DNA of 64,000 nt from Saccharicrinis sp963677345 (GCA_963677345.2 CAXXLC010000039.1:124001-188000), one strand, 5' to 3'. Numbered from the stretch's first letter, positions 8,788-18,741 are shown. The notes: generated by a model not told the origin, from the letters alone. A program made the numbers and translations.

Positions 8788-10376
8788 GTCAAAAACAAAG
8801 CCTTCCTTCTTTTGGTAATTTAAAAAACGAATACTTCAATTTTAAGTTGATTGAAAAATACTTTAGTAATAAAGATCATTCGCAAGCTTTTCAGGTTATA
8901 TCTGACAAAACTTGTAACGATGTGGATTTACAAGAAGTATTTATGTTTCTTGATAGAACAAACTCTAAAGTTGGACAACAATTTCTTTACAATCAACTCA
9001 GAACAATCCCCAGTCAGTTAATTAATAATGAATTGTTTGAAAAAATCATTCAAAAATTTTCCATTGACAAAGAATTTCGATTAAAAACTCAAAAACAATT
9101 ATACAGGTTAAGTAATGAAACGGCTTATTATGTTTCATCATTGTTTCAGGAAGATCATATAAAACCACCCAAATGGTTTTTCATTGTTCCTGTGTTATCT
9201 TTTACAAGTTTAATTTCACTCTTGCTGCTTTTTTTCAATACAAAACTCCTTTTTATAGCATTACCTGTATTTGTTATCAACCTGGTCATACACTTCTGGA
9301 ACAAAAGAAATTTGAATAAATATGCTTTATCATTTCCTCAATTACTTAAACTCAAAAACATTGCACTTCTTTTATTGAAAGAGCCTTTTTTTAAATCAAT
9401 TAATCCGCAATTGACAGATTCTATAGCAATAATAAATCAAGTCAGAAACCGGATGATATTATTTCAAATGGAGGGGAAAATTAAAGGAGATATACAAATA
9501 TTCATTTGGTATGCTATAGAAATATGCAAAATATGTTTTATGCTTGAACCCCTGTTATTATTTAATATATTAAAACACCTGAATACCAAGAGGAAAGCTA
9601 TTGAAAAAGTATTTTCTTTCGTTGGACAAATTGATGCTTTGTATTCTATTGCTTCGTTAAGAGAAGATGTTGGTTGTTACTGTATCCCAAATATTGGAGA
9701 CTCAAAAATACAAGCTAAAAACATTTATCATCCTTTAATAAACCACTGTATTACAAACTCTATTAACACTTCAAACAAATCAATTCTTTTAACAGGTTCA
9801 AATATGTCGGGTAAAACAACTTTCATCAGAAGTATTGGTATTAATCTTATTACAGGACTAACCATAAACACTTGTTTTGCTGAATCAATGTCCTTCCCCA
9901 GGTGTAAAATATATTCGGCCATTAGAATTAGTGATGATTTGCTCAACAATAAAAGTTATTATTTCGAAGAAGTATTAACCATTAAACAAATGATTGACAC
10001 AGGAAAAGATAAGGAAAATTGTGTGTTTTTATTAGACGAAATTTTTAAAGGAACTAATACTATAGAACGCATTTCTGCAGGAAAGGCAATTTTATCAACT
10101 TTATCAAAAAACAACAATATTGTATTTGTTTCTACTCATGACATTGAATTAACTGAATTACTTAACAATGAATACGATCTATACCATTTCAGTGAAATCG
10201 TAACCGACAATAATGTTGATTTTGATTTTAAACTTAAAGAAGGTAAACTAAAAACCAGAAATGCCATTAGAATATTAAAATTGAATGATTATCCGGATCA
10301 AATTATCAATGAAGCTATTGAAATAGCTAAAAACCTTGATGATCAAAAAGAATACATTATTAAAGCAGTAAATTAA
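8784..10376 (+). CDS. Membrane-anchored MutS-like ATPase
   Basis: The 530-residue protein ends in a MutS-type ABC ATPase: Walker A TGSNMSGKTT near residue 337, the region DDLLNNKSYYFEEV, Walker B VFLLDEIFKGTNT and the switch STHDIEL. It lacks the N-terminal mismatch-recognition and connector domains of MutS1. Instead it has a short helical lever/core region interrupted by two adjacent membrane segments (about residues 130-175). Such membrane MutS relatives are widespread in Bacteroidetes but I know of no assigned function; classical mismatch repair is unlikely. It begins in the ATGA overlap with the pectate lyase gene, so both come from one message. About 100 bp separate it from the acyltransferase gene. 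Confidence 0.8.
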   Translation: MSQKQSLPSFGNLKNEYFNFKLIEKYFSNKDHSQAFQVISDKTCNDVDLQEVFMFLDRTNSKVGQQFLYNQLRTIPSQLINNELFEKIIQKFSIDKEFRLKTQKQLYRLSNETAYYVSSLFQEDHIKPPKWFFIVPVLSFTSLISLLLLFFNTKLLFIALPVFVINLVIHFWNKRNLNKYALSFPQLLKLKNIALLLLKEPFFKSINPQLTDSIAIINQVRNRMILFQMEGKIKGDIQIFIWYAIEICKICFMLEPLLLFNILKHLNTKRKAIEKVFSFVGQIDALYSIASLREDVGCYCIPNIGDSKIQAKNIYHPLINHCITNSINTSNKSILLTGSNMSGKTTFIRSIGINLITGLTINTCFAESMSFPRCKIYSAIRISDDLLNNKSYYFEEVLTIKQMIDTGKDKENCVFLLDEIFKGTNTIERISAGKAILSTLSKNNNIVFVSTHDIELTELLNNEYDLYHFSEIVTDNNVDFDFKLKEGKLKTRNAIRILKLNDYPDQIINEAIEIAKNLDDQKEYIIKAVN

Positions 10377-10478
10377 TTTATACATATCAAGTTATTCTAT
10401 AATCCGAAAGAGAATTAGAAGCTAATAATACACATAGAAAGTTAGTTTCTATAGATAAGTTTTTGCACAGGCACTAAA

Positions 10479-11372
10479 ATGCTATATATTTACCGCATGA
10501 GCCTATTAGCAACATTTTTCTTTTATATTTTATTACTCATAATTACTCTGCTTCCATTCAGGGTACTTTATATATTTTCAGATTTTATGTGTTTTATAAT
10601 GCGTAATATTGTTAGATACAGACAACAATTGATTCGTCAAAATTTAAAACGTGCTTTCCCTTACAAAACTACATCAGAAATAAAAGAAACAGAAAAAAAG
10701 ACTTATATCCATCTGGTGGATTACATTGTAGAAGGAATAAAGGCTTTTACAATGCCCAAAAAGGTAATTGTAAAAAGACACAAACTTTTAAATCCTGAAA
10801 TTATTCAACCTTTTATTAAGGAAAACAAAAGTATAATTGTAGTTACAGCTCATTACAATAACTGGGAATGGGGAAGCTTATCTGCCAGTTTACAAACAGG
10901 TTACAATGCTATTGCTTTTTATAAACCTTTACGCAATAAATATATTGACAAGTATCTACGTAAAAGCAGGGAACGTTGTGGCACTAAACTGGTTTCGATT
11001 TACGAAACTTCAAAAACATTTGAAAAACACAGAGAGGAACCATTTATGTACTTAATGGCAGCTGATCAAAGTCCTTCAAAAAGATTACTCCCTAAAGCCT
11101 TATGGATTGATTTTTTAGGAATGAAAACACCTTTTTTACAAGGGCCAGAAAAACACGCCCGAATGAATAATTACCCTGTGGTTTATGTTGATATAGAAAA
11201 GAAAAAGAGAGGTTATTACGAGCTTTATCTTACTTTATTAACTAAAAATCCCAATAGTCTGCACCAAGGAGAACTAACTAAACTTTACGCAAGAAAACTT
11301 GAACAAAACATTATAAAAAAACCAGAATGCTGGCTTTGGTCTCACAACCGTTGGAAACATATTTCTCAATAA
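10479..11372 (+). CDS. LpxL/HtrB-type lysophospholipid acyltransferase
   Basis: This is an inner-membrane acyltransferase of the lipid A late-acylation family. Residues 5-45 are hydrophobic and anchor it. The catalytic HX4E box is seen as TAHYNNWEWG, followed by FYKPLRNKYIDKYL and AADQSP, all typical positions for this family. The 297-residue length fits. In Bacteroidetes, homologues add secondary acyl chains to lipid A or make related aminolipids; the exact acceptor is not visible. The start may be ATG 10479 or ATG 10497 (MSLLATFFFY); I keep the first because it follows an A-rich CTAAA stretch. The acyl-CoA synthetase gene follows after 31 bp and could supply acyl groups. Confidence 0.85.
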   Translation: MLYIYRMSLLATFFFYILLLIITLLPFRVLYIFSDFMCFIMRNIVRYRQQLIRQNLKRAFPYKTTSEIKETEKKTYIHLVDYIVEGIKAFTMPKKVIVKRHKLLNPEIIQPFIKENKSIIVVTAHYNNWEWGSLSASLQTGYNAIAFYKPLRNKYIDKYLRKSRERCGTKLVSIYETSKTFEKHREEPFMYLMAADQSPSKRLLPKALWIDFLGMKTPFLQGPEKHARMNNYPVVYVDIEKKKRGYYELYLTLLTKNPNSLHQGELTKLYARKLEQNIIKKPECWLWSHNRWKHISQ

Positions 11373-11403
11373 TTTCTAATCCATCTGAATAGCAATTATT
11401 TAT

Positions 11404-13185
11404 ATGAAAGAAACCCATTTAGCAAAAATTATACGTAATCGTATTCAACAATATCAAAACAAAACAGCTGTAAGATTTAAAAAAGATGGAATTTATAAAT
11501 CATTATCCTGGAATGAATTAGGAAAGCAAATTGACAGTGTTTCTCAATACTTAATTTCCGAAGGAATAAATACTAACTCAAACATTGGTATCTATAGTCA
11601 AAACTGCCCGGAATGGAGCATTACTGACTTTGCTATATTAAGTATAAGAAGTGTAGTTGTACCCATTTTTCCGACATCAACATACGAACAATTAAAATAC
11701 ATTGTTGAAGAAACTGAAATGGAAGTTCTTTTTGTTAGCGATGAAATGCAATTATCTAATGCCATAAAAGCACTGAAAAACTGTAAATCTCTTAAAAAGA
11801 TTATCTCTTTTAACTGTCATAAAGTTGAAAACACACAGATTACACTATTCAATGATATATTAACCAATACATACGATAACAACTCCAAGCAAATTCTTAA
11901 TCAAAGACTTTCACAAGCCAACATTAACGACTTAGCAACAATCATTTATACTTCAGGAACAACAGGTGAACCAAAAGGTGTAATGTTACATCATAGTAAT
12001 TTCATTAAGTTGTTCGAGATTCATGATATCCGACTAGAATTGGATGAAAACGATGTATCCTTAGCTTTTCTTCCTTTAAGTCATGTGTTTGAAAGAGGCT
12101 GGACTTACTTTGTATTTTATAAAGGCGCTACTAATGTTTATAATTACAATCCAAAAGACATTATAAATGAGTTACCGTTAGTAAAACCTACTGTAATGTG
12201 CGCAGTTCCTCGCTTTTTCGAGAAATCTTATGATATTATTTCAAAAACAACACAAAAGTGGAATAAACCTAAAAGATGTTTTTTTAACTGGGCTTTAAAC
12301 ACTGGTCTACAATTTATTGAATACGAAAAAGATTGTTTAAGACCACCTGCTATTTTAAATTACAAATATAAACTAGCCAACTTATTGGTTATGAAAACTT
12401 TCAGAAATATTTTTGGCGGACGAATCAAATATATGCCATGCGCAGGCGCAGCATTAAATCTGGATATTTTAAAATTCTTTCATGCCCTGGGAATAAAAAT
12501 AAACTATGGATATGGAGCTACAGAAACTTCAGCCACGGTATCTTGCATGAAAAAAGACAAATACGACTTTGTTAATACAGGTAGCATAATGCCTGATGTA
12601 CAAGTAAAAATCAATGAAAAAGATGGGCAAATTTTAGTGAAGGGCGAAACTGTTTTTAAAGGCTACTATAAAAAACCGGAAGCCACAGGAGAAGCATTAA
12701 AAGATGGATGGTATTACACAGGAGATCAGGGAGAAATAACTCAGGATGGTATGCTTTGTATGAAAGAACGTATTAAAGACATCATGAAAACATCAACTGG
12801 AAAATATGTGTCTCCACAAAAAATTGAATTACTCCTTTCTCAAGATCATAACATTGAACAACTATGTGTTATTGGAGATAACAGAAAGTATTTAACAGCT
12901 CTTATTGTTCCTTGTTACCATTATTTAAAGTCGTTATATAATTCAAATGATAATGCTACAGACATTGAAAAATTAGTAAGTAACCCAATTGCAATTAACG
13001 AATATCAAAAAAAGCTAGATAAACTACAGGTTGAATTAGCTTCATATGAAAAAGTGGTAAATTTTAAACTTCTACCGAAACCATTTACCGTTGAAAATAA
13101 CCTGATGACAAATTCTCTAAAGGTTCGTCGTAAACAAGTAAATATCGAATACAGCGAATTAATTGAAGAAATGTATAATCAATAG
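11404..13185 (+). CDS. Long-chain acyl-CoA synthetase (AMP-binding, FadD-like)
   Basis: The 593-residue protein is an ANL-superfamily AMP-forming ligase that activates fatty acids to acyl-CoA. It has the P-loop motif IIYTSGTTGEPKGVM, the A5 motif YGYGATETSA, the A7 motif GWYYTGDQGEI and the A8 hinge KERIKDIMKTSTGKYVSPQKIE. The long-chain type is indicated by length and by LPLSHVFERGW. It is cytoplasmic or membrane-peripheral. The position just behind the LpxL-type acyltransferase suggests one operon for lipid acyl handling. Nothing looks truncated. Confidence 0.9.
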   Translation: MKETHLAKIIRNRIQQYQNKTAVRFKKDGIYKSLSWNELGKQIDSVSQYLISEGINTNSNIGIYSQNCPEWSITDFAILSIRSVVVPIFPTSTYEQLKYIVEETEMEVLFVSDEMQLSNAIKALKNCKSLKKIISFNCHKVENTQITLFNDILTNTYDNNSKQILNQRLSQANINDLATIIYTSGTTGEPKGVMLHHSNFIKLFEIHDIRLELDENDVSLAFLPLSHVFERGWTYFVFYKGATNVYNYNPKDIINELPLVKPTVMCAVPRFFEKSYDIISKTTQKWNKPKRCFFNWALNTGLQFIEYEKDCLRPPAILNYKYKLANLLVMKTFRNIFGGRIKYMPCAGAALNLDILKFFHALGIKINYGYGATETSATVSCMKKDKYDFVNTGSIMPDVQVKINEKDGQILVKGETVFKGYYKKPEATGEALKDGWYYTGDQGEITQDGMLCMKERIKDIMKTSTGKYVSPQKIELLLSQDHNIEQLCVIGDNRKYLTALIVPCYHYLKSLYNSNDNATDIEKLVSNPIAINEYQKKLDKLQVELASYEKVVNFKLLPKPFTVENNLMTNSLKVRRKQVNIEYSELIEEMYNQ

Positions 13186-13277
13186 ATCCTTAGATTTAAT
13201 ATGGAGTACATGGTACAATGAATTAAATAGTTCAAATAGATGAAAGGAAAAACAACTATCGCCAATTATAGATGGCC

Positions 13278-13308
13278 GATAGGCTAAAGGTCTACCGGAA
13301 AACCTATC
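13278..13308 (+). other. Possible structured leader RNA upstream of the TonB locus
   Basis: GATAGG (13278-13283) can pair with CCTATC (13303-13308), enclosing GGTCTACC, which folds on itself. The whole stretch 13255-13350 is visibly less AT-rich than the surrounding spacer and does not code. I do not recognise a known riboswitch in it (no cobalamin, TPP or SAM core). Confidence 0.25.
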
Positions 13309-13432
13309 ACCACATAATTTACGGGTCACCTACTGAGAAAAAAATACTTAAACAATGAACACAATTTAAAAATTGGCGTTTATTTTGTTGTTATTGGAAC
13401 TGCAAAATAAAGAATTCTATATCGTTATATTT

Positions 13433-13759
13433 TTGATTAAATTAAATTCATACAAAAAATACCTTTCATTAATTATGATGGTAGCTTTTTTCAGTCCTAT
13501 ACTGATTAAGGCTTTTCACTATTTGTATGTACACCATGATCACCAAATACACTTAGAATCACATCAAAAACAAATTACGCAGCTACATAAGACCTGTCCA
13601 ATTTGCTCCTTTGTATTTGTTGAATTTATCAATGACAACAAAGTTTATAAGATTGTAGTTCCGGATTTTTTTTCTGACTTATATACATTTATTTATAAGA
13701 GGATTTACATCCCTTACAATTTATGTTCATTTCATCTTAGAGCTCCACCTTTCATTTAG
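13433..13759 (+). CDS. Small His/Cys membrane protein preceding a TonB receptor
   Basis: A short protein (about 108 residues) with one hydrophobic N-terminal segment (KKYLSLIMMVAFFSPILI), then a histidine-rich stretch (YVHHDHQIHLESHQ) and a CPIC pair. Similar small His/Cys proteins precede metal-related TonB receptors in Bacteroidetes, and I infer a metal-binding or sensing role at the membrane. The start is uncertain: no ATG precedes the membrane segment. TTG 13433 gives a sensible leader (KLNSYKKYLS), TTG 13373 would add 20 hydrophobic residues, and ATG 13475 would cut into the segment. The receptor gene follows 94 bp later and is probably co-transcribed. Confidence 0.55.
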   Translation: MIKLNSYKKYLSLIMMVAFFSPILIKAFHYLYVHHDHQIHLESHQKQITQLHKTCPICSFVFVEFINDNKVYKIVVPDFFSDLYTFIYKRIYIPYNLCSFHLRAPPFI

Positions 13760-13853
13760 TTTATCAATAAACACAACCGTACTAACAATATAAATCATCG
13801 ATTAACTATTTAATTGAAGGTGCATTGTTATGCACTATAATAAACAAACTAAA

Positions 13854-16082
13854 ATGAAAGAATTTAAAACATCAATTATTATTGCAGTCTTATATATTGC
13901 AATAAGTAATATAACGATAGCTCAAAACTCTATATCAGGCAAGATATCAGACAAAAATACGCATGAATATTTACCAAACGCCACTGTTTTTTTACCAGAA
14001 CAAAATATGGGTACACTTAGCAACGAAAATGGAGACTATGAAATCAAAGACCTACCTAATGGAAAAGTAAAAATTCAGTTTTCTTTTATGGGATATCAAA
14101 CCATTATAAAAACCATTGAATTATCAAATAGCAATCAATCATTAAATATAGAATTGGAAACAGCAATATTGCAACCTGAAGAAGTTGTTATATCAGGAGG
14201 AACTTACTCCACACAACATGAAAACGCAATTAAAATTGAACTTTTGAAATCAAAGGATATCAACTCATTAGGAACTCCAACCTTTATAGAATCTTTAGCT
14301 AAAATTCCAGGTGTTGATATGATTGCAAACGGTCTGGGGGTTGCCAAACCTGTCATTCGTGGTTTATCCATGACTAATATATTAATGCTTAATAATGGTG
14401 TAAAACTAGAGAACTTCCAATTTTCAGAACATCATCCCTTTGTTGTTGATGAATTTGGAATAGATCGTATTGAAGTTATAAAAGGGCCAGCTTCTCTATT
14501 ATTTGGATCTGATGCTGTGGGAGGCGTTTTAAATATTATTAAAGAAAAACCTGCTCCTCATCATAAAATCATTGGTGATTATAATATGCAGTATCACACA
14601 AATACACAAGGTATTGTTTCTGATTTAGGAATAAAAGGTGCTTCAAATGATTTGAACTGGGGTTTTAGAGGTAGTATCAAAAGTCATACTGACTATAAAG
14701 ATGGAGATGGAAACTATGTTCCCAATACTCGATTTAACGAACAAAGCTTTAAAACCAGCTTAGGCTTAAATAAAACTTTTGGAATTTTTAGATTATACTA
14801 CGATTTTAATCGTCCTAAATTAGGAATGAGTTCTGATGAATCTATCCCATTAATCACAAATAATGGACGTAAAAATAAGTATTGGTACCAAGATTTAACC
14901 AATCATATTATATCATCTAAAAACACCTTATTCCTGAATAATTACAAGGTTGATGTAAACTTATCCTACCAAATGAATAATCGTCGTTTACAAACCGAAG
15001 AAAGTAATCCTGCATTTGAAATGGTAAATATGGATTTAAATACGCTTTCATTTGAAGTAAAAACCTATTTACCTTCTTCAAAAAAATCAGATTATATTAT
15101 TGGAATACAGGGAGCTTATAAAAAAAACAGAAACAACAAAGCACCTAATCATGTCATTCCGGATGCAAACGTTAACGACTACTCTGTATTTGGACTGACT
15201 CAACATCATTTCATTGATAAATTAGAAACTCAGATAGGTTTGAGATATGATTACAGATCCATTGATACATACCAGGAAACAGATAAACCTGCATTAAATA
15301 AAAACTACTCGAATATTAGTATTTCGGCTGGAGCTACCTATGACGCTAATGATCATATTTTACTAAGAGCTAATTTCGCCTCTGCATACAGAACTCCAAA
15401 TATTGCTGAATTAACGCAAAACGGAGTGCATGAAACACGATATGAGCAGGGAAATGCAGATTTAAAATCACAAAGAAACTATGAAACAGATATAAGTGCC
15501 CATTATCACACAAAATTTTTAATGTTTGATATTGCCGGATTTTACAACAGTATAACTCAGTATATATATTTGGCTCCAACAAATGAGACATCTGCAGAAG
15601 GATATCAAATATTCAGATACTCCCAGTCGGATTCTCATTTATATGGTGGTGAATTCTCTTTAAATTCATTTATCACTAAGTGGCTGAATTTTACTTCTAC
15701 ATATTCATATTTAATTGGCAAACAAGATAATGGCGAATACTTACCGTTTATCCCTCAAAATAAGATAAGAGGTGATTTTAAAATTCAGAAAGAAAAAATT
15801 GGTTTTTTAGAGGGTAACTATTTCCAAATAGGTGGTTTATGGGCATCTAAGCAAAATCATCCAGCATTTTTTGAAACAAAAACAAACGGATATTTTCTTC
15901 TAAACTCATCAATTGGAACTCAAATTAAATGTCAGAATCAAAATATTGAATTTTTAATCCATGTAAATAACTTACTTAACGAAAAGTACATAGATCACTT
16001 ATCAACTTTAAAAGAAGTAAATTTATATAATATGGGACGAAATATTTGTTTTCAATTAAAGATACCTTTTGGAATCAAATAG
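13854..16082 (+). CDS. TonB-dependent outer-membrane receptor, ZnuD-like
   Basis: This is a complete TonB-dependent receptor of 742 residues. It has a signal peptide ending at SNITIAQ, a carboxypeptidase-regulatory-like domain (about 20-105; SGKISDKNTHEYLPNATV), a plug domain (PVIRGLSMTNILMLNNGVK; DRIEVIKGPASLLFGSDAVG) and a beta-barrel ending in the aromatic-poor LKIPFGIK. The plug wording (LGVAKPVIRGLS, HHPFVVDEFGIDRIEVIKGP) resembles receptors of the ZnuD zinc/heme type. Together with the His/Cys-rich small protein just upstream this suggests metal uptake, but the substrate is an inference. I start at ATG 13854 because MKEFKTSIIIAVLYIA is the signal peptide; ATG 13830 adds eight polar residues. 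A hairpin follows at 16105-16139. Confidence 0.85.
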   Translation: MKEFKTSIIIAVLYIAISNITIAQNSISGKISDKNTHEYLPNATVFLPEQNMGTLSNENGDYEIKDLPNGKVKIQFSFMGYQTIIKTIELSNSNQSLNIELETAILQPEEVVISGGTYSTQHENAIKIELLKSKDINSLGTPTFIESLAKIPGVDMIANGLGVAKPVIRGLSMTNILMLNNGVKLENFQFSEHHPFVVDEFGIDRIEVIKGPASLLFGSDAVGGVLNIIKEKPAPHHKIIGDYNMQYHTNTQGIVSDLGIKGASNDLNWGFRGSIKSHTDYKDGDGNYVPNTRFNEQSFKTSLGLNKTFGIFRLYYDFNRPKLGMSSDESIPLITNNGRKNKYWYQDLTNHIISSKNTLFLNNYKVDVNLSYQMNNRRLQTEESNPAFEMVNMDLNTLSFEVKTYLPSSKKSDYIIGIQGAYKKNRNNKAPNHVIPDANVNDYSVFGLTQHHFIDKLETQIGLRYDYRSIDTYQETDKPALNKNYSNISISAGATYDANDHILLRANFASAYRTPNIAELTQNGVHETRYEQGNADLKSQRNYETDISAHYHTKFLMFDIAGFYNSITQYIYLAPTNETSAEGYQIFRYSQSDSHLYGGEFSLNSFITKWLNFTSTYSYLIGKQDNGEYLPFIPQNKIRGDFKIQKEKIGFLEGNYFQIGGLWASKQNHPAFFETKTNGYFLLNSSIGTQIKCQNQNIEFLIHVNNLLNEKYIDHLSTLKEVNLYNMGRNICFQLKIPFGIK

Positions 16083-16104
16083 CGAGAAAAAACCTCTGAT
16101 TTTT

Positions 16105-16139
16105 GCAAGAGCTGCCATATTAAAAACTGCAGCTCTTGC
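16105..16139. terminator. Hairpin between two convergent outer-membrane protein genes
   Basis: GCAAGAGCTG (16105-16114) and CAGCTCTTGC (16130-16139) make a perfect 10-bp stem with a 15-nt loop. The U-tract is weak (TATATTA), so termination is likely but not certain. Confidence 0.6.
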
Positions 16140-16161
16140 TATATTAACTTGTATTTCACAA

Positions 16162-18540
16162 TTACTTTTGATTATCAAAAACATAAGCAAGCTTAATAGA
16201 GAAATACGACTTCATATCATAATGGTTTACAATACTAAAGCCCTCTCCTCTTTGTGTTTCATCATATTCTTCGCTCGAAAACAAATCATTAAATGTTGCA
16301 ATTGCCATCCATTTTCCATCTTTAAATTCCTTTTTTAAAGAAATATCAGACACATAATACCCGTCGCGTGTGCTTTGTGCGTTTTTAAAAGGACTATTGT
16401 ATTTAACATCCCATTTCAACGTAAAATCCTTAGGTAACAGAAAAGTATTATTCCAACGACTATCTGTTTTAAACTGATCTCTTGAATAATCAAGATCTTT
16501 ATAATTAACATTTAAACGGTACGAGTATAGGCTTATATTTAAATTACTGTTCCACCACGAAAATATATTTAATCCTCCCATAAATTCAACACCCGTACTC
16601 CATGAACAACCCACATTTTGAGGAGAAATAACCAACATATTATGATCCCCTGTTTTGGTATAACGTTGTCTGACATTATCTGTTTTTCGGGTAAATAAAT
16701 CAGCAGAAACGAAGTTTTTATCCCAGGATTTTTTATAACCAAACTCAAATGCGTCAGTATACGAAGGAAGAACATCACCATTACCCGTTGAATACGAATA
16801 TGGAGATTGATACTGCTCCAGTGGAACTAAATCCCAATATCCGGGTCGATCTATTCGTCTCGAATAACTAAGATACATCTGGTGTGTCTCAGAAAAATTA
16901 TATGCTAGATGTGCAGATGGAAAAAAATCGGTAAAACTGTTCCGATCAGGAATTTCAATAAAATTCCCTGCATCAGTAAAATAACTATAATCGGAACGGC
17001 GTTTTGTAAATTCCACTCTTGCTCCTACCTGAAATGCAAACTTTTCTCCTTCTCTTTTTAACTGAACAAACGGTGCAAAAACATCCTGAATAAAATCAAC
17101 TTTCTGATCAATTGGTTCATCTTCATTTTTTGTAATGTTTTTCAGTTCATCAAAAGAACCACTAACTGAGGTTATTTTTGGTATATGATCGGTATTAATT
17201 TCACCACCTATATCCATTGTAAATAATTCATTTATAGGAAGTGTGTAATTTATTTCACCTTCAATCATAGTTTCATTATGTTCTGAACCGATATATCCCT
17301 CACGAACTGTAGCATCATTATAAGCCTGCTCTATATAATATCTTTCGGTCAAATCTGTTATATATCCAGAATAATCAATATAAGCAGATAATAAATGCGA
17401 ATGATCTTCATTAAAAGCATGTTCATATGTCAAAGTTCCTCCTATATACTGATAATCGCAGCTATACTGACTATTTAAATAATACTTTTCTGTAGATTCT
17501 GCGGTACTATTAACAATACGCTCTGTAGTCCACCCTTTTTCTATATTTTTTTGCTTTGTTTTTACCGGGTCAATATATCCTGAAAAATCCAGGTAATCTT
17601 TATCTGATAAATCGAAATTAAAACCCAACTCAATATTAGCATTTTTTTCTCCATGCTTTACATCTACATCTGAATATACTTCACAAAAATAATCCTCACT
17701 ATTTATTGATTGTTCTGTTACCAAAGATTGTTTAGACCATACATTATCGGCAATATAAGTATTTACATACCAACCACTTTTTTCAGTTTTATTATCAATT
17801 GAAAACATCCACCTGTATCCATCCAAAGTATTCATCTTTATACTGGTGTTTATAGCATATCCTTCTAACCTGCTTTTCTTTAATACCACCTGAATAATTC
17901 CGGCCGTTCCTTCAGCATCGTACTTTGCAGATGGATTGGTTATTACTTCAACTTTTTCTATTCTTGAAGTAGGTATCTGCCGGAGTTTTTCAGTTCCATT
18001 ATCTACAGGATGACCGTTTATATATACTTTAAATGTTCCGTCTCCTCTATAAGTAAGATTACCATCCAGATCTAGCTGCACCGAAGGAATATTTTCTAAT
18101 AACTCGATAGCAACATCAGCTCCGGGAAAACTACCTGCATCAATAACTTTTCGATCTACTTTATAAGTCATTGGTGGTTTGGTTGCTTTAATATTTATTT
18201 CTTCTAAATTTTCAGACAACACTTGCAATTCAGTGTTGCCAATATCTCTTTTCCCAGGTTGAAGTAATACGTTATCAATTATAGTAGTTTGATAACCAAT
18301 AAAGCTCATTTTTAATTTATAGTATCCGTTTTTAATATGATCTATCAAAAAATGACCACTATCATCTGTTATTGCGCCTGCTACTAATAACGAATCATTT
18401 GATGATAAAAGAGAAATATTGGCATATGCTATAGGTTCGTGTGAAACTTTATCAAGAACAGTTCCTGCCACTTCGCAATTCTGTGAAAAAGAGTTAACTG
18501 AAATCAGGATCAGAATGGTTAAACTAATAATTTTTTGCAT
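16162..18540 (-). CDS. TonB-receptor-like outer-membrane beta-barrel protein (OMP_b-brl_3 type)
   Basis: The 792-residue protein has a signal peptide (MQKIISLTILILISVNSFSQ) and a carboxypeptidase-regulatory-like domain (21-110; AGTVLDKVSHEPIAYANI). It then has a plug-like domain with DRKVIDAGSFPGADVAIELL, YRGDGTFKVYINGHPV and IEKVEVITNPSAKYDAEG, wording characteristic of the outer-membrane beta-barrel family annotated next to TonB receptors. The rest is barrel, ending KLAYVFDNQK. It probably sits in the outer membrane; ligand and TonB dependence are unknown. It is monocistronic, convergent with the ZnuD-like gene. A TATATTTG box lies 14 bp ahead of the start on its own strand, which implies a very short leader. 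Confidence 0.82.
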   Translation of the reverse strand: MQKIISLTILILISVNSFSQNCEVAGTVLDKVSHEPIAYANISLLSSNDSLLVAGAITDDSGHFLIDHIKNGYYKLKMSFIGYQTTIIDNVLLQPGKRDIGNTELQVLSENLEEINIKATKPPMTYKVDRKVIDAGSFPGADVAIELLENIPSVQLDLDGNLTYRGDGTFKVYINGHPVDNGTEKLRQIPTSRIEKVEVITNPSAKYDAEGTAGIIQVVLKKSRLEGYAINTSIKMNTLDGYRWMFSIDNKTEKSGWYVNTYIADNVWSKQSLVTEQSINSEDYFCEVYSDVDVKHGEKNANIELGFNFDLSDKDYLDFSGYIDPVKTKQKNIEKGWTTERIVNSTAESTEKYYLNSQYSCDYQYIGGTLTYEHAFNEDHSHLLSAYIDYSGYITDLTERYYIEQAYNDATVREGYIGSEHNETMIEGEINYTLPINELFTMDIGGEINTDHIPKITSVSGSFDELKNITKNEDEPIDQKVDFIQDVFAPFVQLKREGEKFAFQVGARVEFTKRRSDYSYFTDAGNFIEIPDRNSFTDFFPSAHLAYNFSETHQMYLSYSRRIDRPGYWDLVPLEQYQSPYSYSTGNGDVLPSYTDAFEFGYKKSWDKNFVSADLFTRKTDNVRQRYTKTGDHNMLVISPQNVGCSWSTGVEFMGGLNIFSWWNSNLNISLYSYRLNVNYKDLDYSRDQFKTDSRWNNTFLLPKDFTLKWDVKYNSPFKNAQSTRDGYYVSDISLKKEFKDGKWMAIATFNDLFSSEEYDETQRGEGFSIVNHYDMKSYFSIKLAYVFDNQK

Positions 18541-18553
18541 GACAATCTGTTTA

Positions 18554-18561
18554 CAAATATA
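18554..18561 (-). promoter_or_regulatory. Bacteroidetes-type -7 box for the barrel gene
   Basis: On the minus strand this reads TATATTTG, matching the TAnnTTTG -7 consensus. The nearest TTG upstream is spaced 25 nt away, longer than usual, so only the -7 part is supported. Confidence 0.4.
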
Positions 18562-18703
18562 TACGTGAATTTAAAATAGGACGATGCAAGCCAATAATTG
18601 TTACAGCTTGAATGTTGATTTTTCGAAAAAATATCTTTTGCACCACAAACTGTTTAAATCTTAAATTAAACCTGCAAATCGAAGAATAATTCTAAAATAA
18701 AAC

Positions 18704-18711
18704 TACTTTTG
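18704..18711 (+). promoter_or_regulatory. Bacteroidetes-type -7 box upstream of the corA leader
   Basis: TACTTTTG matches TAnnTTTG. It lies 31 bp before the leader ORF at 18742, so the predicted transcript would include that ORF and all of the corA leader. No convincing -33 TTG is seen. Confidence 0.45.
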
Positions 18712-18741
18712 CAGCCGATAAATCAATATAAAAGTAAAACA

